DNA of 64,000 nt from Armatimonas rosea (GTDB lineage: Bacteria; Armatimonadota; Armatimonadia; Armatimonadales; Armatimonadaceae): assembly GCF_014202505.1 (NCBI RefSeq), contig NZ_JACHGW010000001.1, forward strand, positions 744,001 through 808,000. The letters are read 5' to 3'. Every line of letters starts with the position of its first letter. The stretch's first letter is position 1. The position numbers and the translations under genes were made by a program. The notes beneath the pieces are model-generated. The model did no database searches and was not told the DNA's origin. It saw only the letters and a program-made list of their open reading frames with translations. Below are positions 6,891-15,134 of this stretch, one piece after another.

Positions 6891-8750
6891 TTATCGCACG
6901 AGCACCTGGGCAGAGCGTGGCGCAAGCGTGAGGATGAGTGTCGGGTTAGCGGCGGTGACAATGGTGCCAGTCAGAGCGTCGGTGAGGCGTGTGCCGACGG
7001 GGAGCTTGAGCTCGGTGAGGTCAAGCGTGAGCGTGGCGGGCTTCTCCGAGTCGTTGTTGAGCGCGACGAGCACGAAGCCCCCCCTGCCCCTGTCCGACGG
7101 GGGGGAATCCACCCGTGCGTAGGCATAGTGCTGGCCTTGGGCATAGAGGACGTGGGTGCTCCCGTGGCGCAGGGCAGGGTGCGTGGCGCGCAGGTGGGTG
7201 AGTTTTTTGATGTGCTGGAAGAGGTCCTCCTCCGCTTGCGTGCGCCCCTCCGGCGTGAACTTATTGGCCTTGTCGCCGGGGAAGCCGCCGGGGAAGTGCC
7301 GCCGGTTATCGGGATCGTCGCCGCCCGAGAGCCCGACCTCATCGCCGTAGTACCAGAGCGGGATGCCACGCGACGTGAACAGAAAGGTCGCACCGAGCTT
7401 CAGGCCCGCCAGAGTCGCGCCCTTGCGGCCCAGAAAGCGCGTCGTGTCGTGGAGGCCCAGAAACGTCACCAGGGAGTCGGGGTTGGGATAGAGGCTATCG
7501 TGGGCCAGCGCGCCGGCGATATCGCTGGAGCCGGCGGTGAACCCAAGCCTCTGGAGCGGCTCGCCGTGGGCAAAGGCCGCGATCATGCCACTCTCCAGCG
7601 GGAAGTCGTAGAGCAGGTCAAAGCCCGCATCGATTCCGTCGAAGCCGCGCTTGCCCCGCTGGTAGAAGGCATTGACCGCGGCATCGGGGAGGTTCACCTC
7701 GCCCAGGGTCGTCAGCTCGGGGAACTCCGCACGCAGGGCGGCGTGCCAGTCCCGCCAGAAGTCCCGGGCTACATAGGGCACCGTGTCTTGGCGGATCGCA
7801 TCGAAGCCATAGACCCCCACCCACCAGAGCGCGTTCTGGATCAGATAGCGGCGGCACTCGGGATCGCTCTGGTTGAGATCGGGGAGGATTCCCGCAAACC
7901 AGCCCTCCAGGGTCGCGCGCTTCGATGCCTGTGTCGCGTGGGGGCTGAGCAGGTTCACGACATTCCAGTCGCAGTCCAGGTGCTTCTCGGGTGTGCCGTG
8001 AAACCAGGTCGGGGTGGGGGGCGTTTTTACCCAGGGATGGAACGGCCCGCAGTGGTTGGCGACCTGGTCGAGCATCAGCTTCAGCCCGAGCCGGTGCGCC
8101 TCGCTCACCAAGGCATGGAGGTCGTCGGGGGTGCCGAAGTGCTCCTCAAGGCCGTAGAAATCCACCGCGCCGTAGCCGTGGTAGTCGATCGCGGGCTCAC
8201 CGGCCCAGGCCAGAGTGGGGTGCTGGAAATCCGCGTTGTCGTAGAGTGGGGTCAGCCAGAGAGTCGTGACACCCAGGTCTTTGAGATAGGGGAGCTTCTT
8301 GCGAATCCCGGCCAGATCGCCACCGTGGTAGTGGCGTGGGCGCTTGGGATTGTAGATGCCCTTGGACTTCTCCGGGTCGTTGTTTTTCGGGTCACCGTCG
8401 CAGAACCGATCCGGCAGGATCAGGTAGAGCACATCGTCGTTGTTGACCCCTCCCAGGCGCGGCGCGGGCCTATCCAGCACGGTGAAGCGGGCGGTCGTGG
8501 TGCCCGCACGGGTCGTGACGGTCAGCGTGTGCGCTCCCAGCGGCGCGTCCTTGGCGAGGGTGGCCTCCACAAAGAGCGCGCTCCCATCGGCGCTCACACG
8601 GGGCTTCCCAAGGCGCAGTCCCGCGCCGCTGACGGTCACGCTCGCACCGGTAAGCCCCGCGCCACGGAGCAGTAAGCGCAGGGATTTTTGCGCGGTCTGT
8701 CGCCACCACGAGGGCGGCTCAATGGCATTTATCTGCGGAGTCGGGTCCAT
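6891..8750 (-). CDS. GH13 alpha-amylase / cyclomaltodextrinase-type glycoside hydrolase
   Basis: Hydrolyses alpha-1,4 (possibly alpha-1,6) glucans or cyclodextrins. The 619 aa product has an N-terminal beta-sandwich (1-95, opening INAIEPPSWWR as in cyclomaltodextrinase N-domains) and a TIM barrel with region I LMLDQVANH (about 225-233). The nucleophile is D322 in FDAIRQD, the acid/base E351 in TLGEVN and the third Asp D435 in GLHDTTR, followed by a C-terminal beta domain. No signal peptide is seen, so a cytosolic maltodextrin enzyme is more likely than a secreted amylase. A short Gly/Pro-rich segment at about 549-558 is encoded by a G/C-run palindrome. The start lies 3 nt after the upstream membrane-protein gene, and the gene leads directly into the small-gene array. 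Confidence 0.93.
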   Translation of the reverse strand: MDPTPQINAIEPPSWWRQTAQKSLRLLLRGAGLTGASVTVSGAGLRLGKPRVSADGSALFVEATLAKDAPLGAHTLTVTTRAGTTTARFTVLDRPAPRLGGVNNDDVLYLILPDRFCDGDPKNNDPEKSKGIYNPKRPRHYHGGDLAGIRKKLPYLKDLGVTTLWLTPLYDNADFQHPTLAWAGEPAIDYHGYGAVDFYGLEEHFGTPDDLHALVSEAHRLGLKLMLDQVANHCGPFHPWVKTPPTPTWFHGTPEKHLDCDWNVVNLLSPHATQASKRATLEGWFAGILPDLNQSDPECRRYLIQNALWWVGVYGFDAIRQDTVPYVARDFWRDWHAALRAEFPELTTLGEVNLPDAAVNAFYQRGKRGFDGIDAGFDLLYDFPLESGMIAAFAHGEPLQRLGFTAGSSDIAGALAHDSLYPNPDSLVTFLGLHDTTRFLGRKGATLAGLKLGATFLFTSRGIPLWYYGDEVGLSGGDDPDNRRHFPGGFPGDKANKFTPEGRTQAEEDLFQHIKKLTHLRATHPALRHGSTHVLYAQGQHYAYARVDSPPSDRGRGGFVLVALNNDSEKPATLTLDLTELKLPVGTRLTDALTGTIVTAANPTLILTLAPRSAQVLVR

Positions 8751-8753
8751 CGG

Positions 8754-9686
8754 TTAGCGCCCGATACGGAAGCTACGCGCGGTGTCGGGGAGGCCGGGAA
8801 CCGTGCTCTGGAGATCGCGCAGAACAAAGTCCACCCGGTTGAGCTGGGGCCTATCGAGCGCGGTTGTCGTGTCGGTGGTTGTGCTGGGCGTATCGGTGGT
8901 TGTGCTGGGGGGCGGGCTCGCGGGGGCAGAGCGCACGAGCTCGATATAGGCCTGGTGGAGCTTGCGGCAGTTCACGGGAGGGATGATGCTATTGAGCTCA
9001 CTCAGAAGGCTCTCCGAGGAGGCCGTGCCTCGCTGGGACTCAATTTTCTCCAGCCGATCCAAGTACTTCGCCGTGGGCCTCGCCTGCTCACGAATGGTCT
9101 CCACCCCACCTGTCGGGCCCAGGGAGACCCTGGCTGTGGGGAGAGAGCTGGTGGTACTCGGTTTTTTTTCCAAAGCATCCAAGAGCGCGCTCTGTTGGGA
9201 TGCCGGCATGGTGTTTAGGTAGCTGGTTCGCACCTTCTGAGGGAGACTGTTGAGGAACTCTTGCTTCTCACTGGTGGGAAGGGCATTGAAGAGCTGCAGG
9301 TTTAGATTGGGGACCATGCCCACCGGTACGGGGCGCTTGCTCGCCGCTGCCGTTTCCTTAGCCCACTTGCGGGCTTGCGCGAGCTCCTCGGCAGTGACCA
9401 TAGGGTTCTCGGCGTTGAAGTCGGTCGGTGCCAGCTCGGAAGGCTCAGGAATCTTCGACTGTCCCAGAGTCGCCTTGGCGGACCTTTTGGAGAAAACAGG
9501 CGGCTTATCAAACTTACGCACCACAAAGATGTTCAGCAGAGTAAAGGCCAGAATCACCCCCGCGGTCGCCCCTAAGAGCTGCGTGATCGGTTGGACTTTC
9601 TTACGGACAAGGCTGCTAGGCATCAGGTAACCAGGCTCGTGGTGACGATATCCCTGTTTCTGTTTGGTCACTCTTGGCTTTCCCAT
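8754..9686 (-). CDS. Single-pass membrane protein of unknown function
   Basis: A 310 aa protein with a basic N-terminus, one TM helix at about residues 36-55 (LLGATAGVILAFTLLNIFVV) and a long soluble region. That region contains helical FNALPTSEKQEFLNSLPQ and TMPASQQSALLDALEKK repeats (Asn/Leu-Pro-x-S-x-Q) and a Thr/Ser/Pro-rich linker with repeated STTTDT near the C-terminus. It is the first gene of the minus-strand unit that continues into the amylase and the array. ATG at 9684-9686; a later in-frame Met (about 22) is possible. I recognise no family. Confidence 0.7.
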   Translation of the reverse strand: MGKPRVTKQKQGYRHHEPGYLMPSSLVRKKVQPITQLLGATAGVILAFTLLNIFVVRKFDKPPVFSKRSAKATLGQSKIPEPSELAPTDFNAENPMVTAEELAQARKWAKETAAASKRPVPVGMVPNLNLQLFNALPTSEKQEFLNSLPQKVRTSYLNTMPASQQSALLDALEKKPSTTSSLPTARVSLGPTGGVETIREQARPTAKYLDRLEKIESQRGTASSESLLSELNSIIPPVNCRKLHQAYIELVRSAPASPPPSTTTDTPSTTTDTTTALDRPQLNRVDFVLRDLQSTVPGLPDTARSFRIGR

Positions 9687-9769
9687 CCCTCTATTTTACC
9701 GCTTCTCCACTACTCTGGCGATAATTTCAAAAGTACGTTAAGATATTGCCAACAGGAGTACTTTGAACG

Positions 9770-10852
9770 ATGGCATTTCGCAAAGACAGCCAGGGCAACT
9801 GGGCCCCGGCAACAACGACGTACACGCTGGGTGAGGCATTCGCGGCTGGTGTCTGGAACATGGGAACGGGTGGGGGACGCTTCGCGCCGGTCATGCGCCC
9901 CGCGCTCTCGCTGGAGGAGACCCTCGTTGGTCTCAAGGATGCAGGCTGCTCCCATGTCGAGTTCCACGATACCGAGGCGGAGCCGGAGGATGCGGTCGAT
10001 ATCAAGAAGGCCGTGGACAACGCGGGGATGAAGGTGGCGATGTGTACCGCCAACCTCTTCAAGCGGGGGCCGGAGTTTGCGATTGGCAACCTGGGCGCGC
10101 CCGTGGCCGCCACCCGCGCCGAGGCGATTCGCCGCACGAAGAACTACATCACGACAGGGATCGAGGTGTTTCAGAGCGAGATCTATGTCTACTGGAACAG
10201 CTCCAATGGCTTTGGTGGCCCGCTGATGGTCAACTACGCTGACTGCTACCGCCAGACCGCCGAGAGCCTGAGCGAGATTGTCCAGTGGATGCTCGATACC
10301 TACGGCCCCGAGAAGGCGCTGCCGATCGCCATCGAGCCCAAGCCCAACGAGCCCGCTAACTGGGCGGTTCCCGCCGATGCAGGGGAGACGCTGGCGATCA
10401 TTGGGATGATGCCCGCCGAGCTCCAGCCCTTTGTCGGAACCAACCTGGAGGTCTGCCACTCGACCATGGCCGGCAAGCGCTACGCCGCCGAGCTCGGGCT
10501 GGTTGCGGCGGCCAAGAAGGCGTTCTATGTCCACCTGAACTCGGGCTCCGGCCTCAAGTTCGACGAAGACCTGGCCTTTGGGGACAACGACTTTGGCATG
10601 GCGGTGGAGACGGTCTACACGATGCAGGAGATCGGCTACAACGCGGTCGTGGGGATCGACTGCCAGCCGCTCAACACCGACACCGCAGACCAGCAGAACG
10701 CATCGGTGGCGCGCTCGGTGCGCAACTTCAACCGCGCGCTGGAGATCTGCAACACCCGTATCAACGCCGACGAGCTCAACGCCCTGCGTGCGATCGGCGA
10801 CCGCGCGGGTCTGTCGGATCTGTTCGCCCGTGCGGTGAGCGGTCTCTCGTAA
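9770..10852 (+). CDS. xylA: Xylose isomerase (short, class I-like)
   Basis: Interconverts D-xylose and D-xylulose (and glucose/fructose) in the cytosol. The 360 aa TIM-barrel protein shows VEFHD (His66), the metal-binding block IEPKPNEP with E189/K191, and EVCHS with E227/H230. It also has KFDEDLAFGDND and the last metal Asp in GIDCQP (297). Length and sequence fit the shorter actinobacterial-type class rather than the 440 aa class. An AGGAG site lies 11 nt before the ATG. It is divergent from the 8754-9686 gene and followed by a strong terminator, so it is probably monocistronic. No xylulokinase gene is nearby. Confidence 0.9.
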   Translation: MAFRKDSQGNWAPATTTYTLGEAFAAGVWNMGTGGGRFAPVMRPALSLEETLVGLKDAGCSHVEFHDTEAEPEDAVDIKKAVDNAGMKVAMCTANLFKRGPEFAIGNLGAPVAATRAEAIRRTKNYITTGIEVFQSEIYVYWNSSNGFGGPLMVNYADCYRQTAESLSEIVQWMLDTYGPEKALPIAIEPKPNEPANWAVPADAGETLAIIGMMPAELQPFVGTNLEVCHSTMAGKRYAAELGLVAAAKKAFYVHLNSGSGLKFDEDLAFGDNDFGMAVETVYTMQEIGYNAVVGIDCQPLNTDTADQQNASVARSVRNFNRALEICNTRINADELNALRAIGDRAGLSDLFARAVSGLS

Positions 10853-10886
10853 TATTTTTCGTCTGAGAGACGCGCGGCTAAAGCAG

Positions 10887-10946
10887 CCCGCCGCAACGGC
10901 AAGACCCATAAATTGGCCTTGTCGTTGCGGCGGGTTGTTCTGTTTT
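10887..10946 (+). terminator. Rho-independent terminator after xylA
   Basis: The stem cccgccgcaacg pairs with cgttgcggcggg across an A/T-rich loop and is followed by a T-rich tract ending gttttt. It separates xylA from the DUF1549 gene. Confidence 0.8.
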
Positions 10947-10970
10947 TAGGAGAAGCGTGTACAATGCGGT

Positions 10971-13493
10971 ATGCGCTGGTGGATGACTCTTGTGGCCCTG
11001 CTGGCCGCCTTGCCCTCGCAGGCACAAAACGCCGTTCTGCAACGCCGCTGTGTGAGCTGTCATAGTGGGACAAAGCCTGCGGGCGGGCTCGATCTCTCCC
11101 GCGTGGAGGCCGTTAAACAAAACGCGAGCCGAATCTTGCGCGCCGCGGAGTCCGGCCAGATGCCGCCGTCGGGGAAGCTGCCGGTGAGCGAGCTGGCGCT
11201 TCTCAAGAAGGCTCTGCCGACAACAACGACACTTTGGTCACTCAAGCCCCTCACCTCTCCCCCTGCCCCCTCACCTAAAGGCAAGGGGGTTTCGATAGAT
11301 GCGCTGGTGCGTGCCGAGCTCGCCAAGAAAGGGCTGAAGCCCTCGCCGGAGGCCGATAAGCGGACGCTGATCCGGCGGGTGACCGTGGACTTGACCGGCT
11401 TGCCGCCCACGGCCGAGGAGATCGCGGCGTTTGTGAAGGACATGCGGCCCGATGCCTATGAAAAACTCGTGGATCGGCTGCTGGCATCCCCGGCCTATGG
11501 CGAGAAGTGGGCGCGGCACTGGCTCGATGTGGTGCGCTTCGGGGAGAGCAATGGCTACGAGCGCAACCTCCTCAGAGAGAACGCTTGGCCCTACCGGGAC
11601 TGGGTGATCGGGGCGCTCAATGCCGACATGCCCTACGAGCGGTTTGTCAAGGCGCAGCTCGCCGGCGATCAGGTAGGGGAGGCGGCGGCGACCGGCTTTC
11701 TGGTGGCGGGGGTCCACGACGATGTCCCGAGCCCGGATGAGGTCCTCACCCGCCAACAGCGCGCCAGCGACCTCGACGACATGGTCGCCACGACCGCGGA
11801 GACTTTTTTAGGGCTGACGGTCGGCTGTGCCCGCTGCCACGACCACAAGTTCGATCCGATCCCCCAGACTGACTACTACCGGCTTAGCGCGGTCTTTGCG
11901 GGGGTCTACCACGGCGAGCGGGAGCTGGAGCCACAAGGTAAAGTAAGCGCCTTGGAGCGGCAGAGGCGGTTCCAGAGTGCGCTCTGGGAGGTGCGCGGGC
12001 TGGCAAAGGCGGAGCAGAAGCTCTCCGCGCTGGGCAATGAGGATGCCTTTCCTCCAACCTACGCCAAGTTCGTGCGCTTTACGATTCTCTCGACCCAGGA
12101 CGGCAGCGAGCCATGCCTCGATGAGCTGGCGGTCTATGGTCCGGAGAGCTCGGAGAACCTCGCGCTCAACGGCAAGCCCACGGCATCGTCGCTCTTGCCC
12201 GGCTATAAAGACCACCAGCTCGCGCACCTCACCGATGGCTGGCTGGGCAATGCGTACTCCTGGATTAGCAACGAACCGGGGAAGGGCTGGGTGCAAGTCG
12301 AGCTACCCCACGAGACCACGATCAACCTGGTGACGTGGGGCCGGGATGCGTCGGGCCAGTTTGCAGATCGCCTCGCGGCCACCTATAAGATCGAGGTCTC
12401 CGAAGACGGCGAGCGCTGGCACACGGTCGCGACCCACGAGAGCCGTGGCGTGGAGCAGCCTGCCGCGAAAGAGCGCGAGGCACTGCTCAAAAAAGTCTAT
12501 GAGCTGCGCGATGGCAAGCGTGCCTACCTTGGGAAGCTGGTCTCCCCCGAGCCGGTCTACCTCCTGCGCCGCGGCGACGTGATGCAGCGTGTCGAAGAAG
12601 TCTCTCCTGGTGCCCCCCTCGGCGACAGCGCCGTTTCCCCCTTTGCGAAGGGGGAGGAGCCGCGGCTGGCCCTTGCAAGCTGGCTGGTGCGCCGGGATAA
12701 CCCCCTGACCTGGCGGGTGATTGTCAACCGTATCTGGCAGCAGCACTTTGGGGTGGGGCTGGTTACCACGCCCTCGGACTTTGGCAACAACGGTGCCAAG
12801 CCCAGCAACCAAGCGCTCCTTGATAGCCTCGCGGTCTGGTTTCGGGAGAGCGGCCAGTCGTTTAAGAAGCTCCATAAGCTGATCGTGACGTCGGCGACCT
12901 ACAAGCAGTCCGCGGTGACCCCGCAGCCCAAGGCCCAGGCTCTCGATGGCAGCAACCGCCTGCTCTGGCGCGGCCCCCTGCGGCGCATGGAGAGCGAGGC
13001 GCTCTGGGACGCGGTGCTGGCGACCAGTGGCACGCTCGACCGCACGCTTGGCGGTCCGCCCTACCGGCTCTTTACCTACAAGCAGGAGAACATCGCCTTC
13101 TACGGCCCCGCCACAAGCTACGGCTCCGAGACCTGGCGACGCAGTGTCTACCGCATGGCGGTCCGTGCCGTGCGCGACAACCTGCTCGCCTGCTTCGACT
13201 GCCCCGAGAGCGCCCAGCGAGCCCCCAAACGCGAGGTCACGACCACTCCGCTCCAGGCACTCTCGCTACTCAACGGCCCCTTCATCCGTGAGCAGGCCAC
13301 GCACCTGGCCCAGCGTGTCCAGAAAGAGGCGGGCCCACAGCCCGAACGACAGATCTCGCGTGCCTTCCAGCTTGCTTTTGGCCGCACCCCCCGCCCGGAT
13401 GAGCTGGCACTTGCCCGTCCCCTGGTCGCCAAGGACGGCCTGCCCGCGCTCTGTCGAGCGCTCTTCAACGCCCATGAATTCTTGTACTACTAG
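10971..13493 (+). CDS. DUF1549/DUF1553 protein with N-terminal cytochrome motif and discoidin-like insert
   Basis: Large secreted protein of a group abundant in Planctomycetes and Armatimonadota, probably involved in extracytoplasmic polymer degradation (role inferred from the family, not proven). The 840 aa product has a signal peptide (1-19), a PSCyt1-like haem motif CVSCH at 27-31, DUF1549 at about 95-310, and an F5/8 type C (discoidin-like) domain at about 390-490 (NLALNGKPTASS, GKGWVQVELP). DUF1553 runs from about 560 to the end (LALASWLVRRDNPLTWRVIV, TTPLQALSLLNGPF). Two short low-complexity stretches (about 95-107 and 545-563) come from G/C-run palindromes inserted in frame. It pairs with the DUF1501 gene 87 nt downstream, the usual arrangement. 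Confidence 0.92.
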   Translation: MRWWMTLVALLAALPSQAQNAVLQRRCVSCHSGTKPAGGLDLSRVEAVKQNASRILRAAESGQMPPSGKLPVSELALLKKALPTTTTLWSLKPLTSPPAPSPKGKGVSIDALVRAELAKKGLKPSPEADKRTLIRRVTVDLTGLPPTAEEIAAFVKDMRPDAYEKLVDRLLASPAYGEKWARHWLDVVRFGESNGYERNLLRENAWPYRDWVIGALNADMPYERFVKAQLAGDQVGEAAATGFLVAGVHDDVPSPDEVLTRQQRASDLDDMVATTAETFLGLTVGCARCHDHKFDPIPQTDYYRLSAVFAGVYHGERELEPQGKVSALERQRRFQSALWEVRGLAKAEQKLSALGNEDAFPPTYAKFVRFTILSTQDGSEPCLDELAVYGPESSENLALNGKPTASSLLPGYKDHQLAHLTDGWLGNAYSWISNEPGKGWVQVELPHETTINLVTWGRDASGQFADRLAATYKIEVSEDGERWHTVATHESRGVEQPAAKEREALLKKVYELRDGKRAYLGKLVSPEPVYLLRRGDVMQRVEEVSPGAPLGDSAVSPFAKGEEPRLALASWLVRRDNPLTWRVIVNRIWQQHFGVGLVTTPSDFGNNGAKPSNQALLDSLAVWFRESGQSFKKLHKLIVTSATYKQSAVTPQPKAQALDGSNRLLWRGPLRRMESEALWDAVLATSGTLDRTLGGPPYRLFTYKQENIAFYGPATSYGSETWRRSVYRMAVRAVRDNLLACFDCPESAQRAPKREVTTTPLQALSLLNGPFIREQATHLAQRVQKEAGPQPERQISRAFQLAFGRTPRPDELALARPLVAKDGLPALCRALFNAHEFLYY

Positions 13494-13498
13494 CCAAC

Positions 13499-13577
13499 CC
13501 CCTAACCCCCGCTCGGCGGGGGGACAAAATGGAATCGTTCCGCACATTCCCCCCGCCGGGCGGGGGTTAGGGGGGAG
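13499..13577. repeat. Inverted pair of G/C-run palindromes between DUF1549 and DUF1501 genes
   Basis: Two copies of an element of about 28 bp (ccccctaacccccg, short loop, cggggggac) face each other in opposite orientation and fill nearly the whole 87-bp gap. Each copy is itself a hairpin, and the two copies can also pair with each other. The right copy ends only 3 nt before the DUF1501 ATG and would cover its ribosome-binding site. Confidence 0.8.
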
Positions 13578-13580
13578 ACC

Positions 13581-15065
13581 ATGAGTGACCGCCGCGCTTT
13601 TCTGGGAAACCTTGCCACCGGGCTAGGCTCCATCGCCCTCGCCAGCCTCCTCGCCGACGAAGCACAAGCCTCTCCCTCTCTTCACCCCCTCTCGTCCGGC
13701 GGAACGCCGAAACAGAGCGAGAGGGGGTCGCGAGGCACGAGCGGGGGGAGTGCGGGGAGTGCGGGGAGTGCCGGGAGTGCCAAGGCCAAACGCGTCATCC
13801 AGATCTTCTGCCCCGGCGCGGCCAGCTCGCTGGACATGTGGGACTACAAGCCCGAGCTGACCAAGCGCGATGGCGAGCCGCTCCCCGGTGCCGATGCGCT
13901 CGTGACCTTTCAGGGGAGCCAGGGCAAGCTGGCCAAGAGCCCCTACGGCTGGAAGCAGTACGGCCAGAGCGGAAAGTGGCTCAGCGATGCCGTCCCGCAG
14001 ATCGCGCAGCACGCCGACGAGCTCTGTTTCCTGCATGCCATGACCGCCAAGAGCAACACCCACGGCCCTGCGACCCTCCAGATGAACACGGGCTTTATCT
14101 TCGAGGGCTTCCCCAGCATGGGCGCGTGGGCGACCTTCGCACTGGGGAGCCTCACGTCGGACCTGCCCGCCTTTGTCGCGATCCCCGATGTGCGCGGCCT
14201 GCCGATCGCGGGGCCTGCCAACTGGAGCAATGGGTTTCTCCCCGCCGCGTTTCAGGGGGTGGCGTTCAATACGGAGAAGCAGATCCCCGATCTGGCACTC
14301 CCTGCGGGCGCATCGCCGGACAGCGAGCGGCGCGTGCGGGGCTTTCTGGACGCGCTCAACAAGGGCTATGGCAAGAAGGCACCGGGCTACACCGAGCTGG
14401 ACGCGCGGCTGGCGAGCTACGCGCTGGCGGCACGCATGCAGCTCTCTGCCCCCGAGGCGACCGACTTATCGAAAGAAACCCAAGCCACCCACAAGCTCTA
14501 CGGGACCGATAGTAGCAATCAATACCTTGCAGCCTATGCCAAGAACTGCATTCTCGCGCGGCGCTTGGTGGAGCGGGGCGTGCGCTTTGTCCAGCTCTTC
14601 TGCGGCGCGTCGTCGTCGGCGGTGGAGGGCTCGATCAACTGGGACGCGCACCAGCGGCTCAAGTCCGATCTTGATCGGCACTGCCCGATCCTGGACCAGC
14701 CCACGGCGGCGCTCCTGACCGACCTGAAGCAGCGGGGGCTCCTGGAGGACACGCTCGTGCTCTGGACCACGGAGTTTGGGCGCATGCCGACCTTCCAGGC
14801 CAAGACCCAGGGCCGCGACCACAACCCACAGGGCTTCACGGTCTGGATGGCAGGAGCGGGCGTAAAAGGCGGTTTCTCCCACGGTGCCACCGATGCGCTG
14901 GGCTGGAAGGCGGAGCAGGACGTGACGACAATCTATGACTTTCATGCCACGGTTCTTCACCTGCTCGGCCTGGATCACAAAAAATTAACCTACTACCACA
15001 ACGGTGCCAATCGGCGCCTCACCGATGTGCACGGGGAGGTAATTCGCACAATTTTGCAGGCGTGA
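13581..15065 (+). CDS. DUF1501 protein (Tat-exported, sulfatase/alkaline-phosphatase-like fold)
   Basis: Predicted exported protein, partner of the DUF1549 gene. The 494 aa product begins with a twin-arginine signal (DRRAFLGNLATGLG). It has DUF1501 blocks IQIFCPGAASSLDMWDYKP, CFLHAMTAKSNTHGPAT and LWTTEFGRMPTFQ, and ends GRDHNPQGFTVWMAGAGVKG and TDVHGEVI. Between signal and domain (about 35-75) lies an unusual Ser/Gly-rich linker. It is encoded by a palindrome at 13685-13731 and a 9-bp tandem repeat at 13746-13781 (GSA repeats). No enzyme activity is established for the family. Confidence 0.93.
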   Translation: MSDRRAFLGNLATGLGSIALASLLADEAQASPSLHPLSSGGTPKQSERGSRGTSGGSAGSAGSAGSAKAKRVIQIFCPGAASSLDMWDYKPELTKRDGEPLPGADALVTFQGSQGKLAKSPYGWKQYGQSGKWLSDAVPQIAQHADELCFLHAMTAKSNTHGPATLQMNTGFIFEGFPSMGAWATFALGSLTSDLPAFVAIPDVRGLPIAGPANWSNGFLPAAFQGVAFNTEKQIPDLALPAGASPDSERRVRGFLDALNKGYGKKAPGYTELDARLASYALAARMQLSAPEATDLSKETQATHKLYGTDSSNQYLAAYAKNCILARRLVERGVRFVQLFCGASSSAVEGSINWDAHQRLKSDLDRHCPILDQPTAALLTDLKQRGLLEDTLVLWTTEFGRMPTFQAKTQGRDHNPQGFTVWMAGAGVKGGFSHGATDALGWKAEQDVTTIYDFHATVLHLLGLDHKKLTYYHNGANRRLTDVHGEVIRTILQA

Positions 15066-15079
15066 TATAATCCTATGCT

Positions 15080-15118
15080 AAACCCGCGCTATGGCTTGGC
15101 CCTGCGCGGGTCTTTTTA
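15080..15118 (+). terminator. Rho-independent terminator after DUF1501 gene
   Basis: Stem acccgcgc / gcgcgggt followed by cttttta. It lies inside the 60 extra nucleotides that an earlier in-frame ATG (15075) would add to typA, which argues for the typA start at 15135. Confidence 0.75.
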
Positions 15119-15134
15119 TGTCAGGTTATCCGCT

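Noticed and set aside
6696-8675. Long open frame (659 codons) on the plus strand opposite the amylase gene
   Set aside because: It is antisense to a GH13 gene with all catalytic motifs; composition is Val/Gly/Arg-rich as expected for a GC-rich shadow frame, and no family motif is seen.
15075-15134. typA starting at the upstream ATG
   Set aside because: The extra 20 codons lie in a terminator hairpin and do not belong to the family N-terminus.
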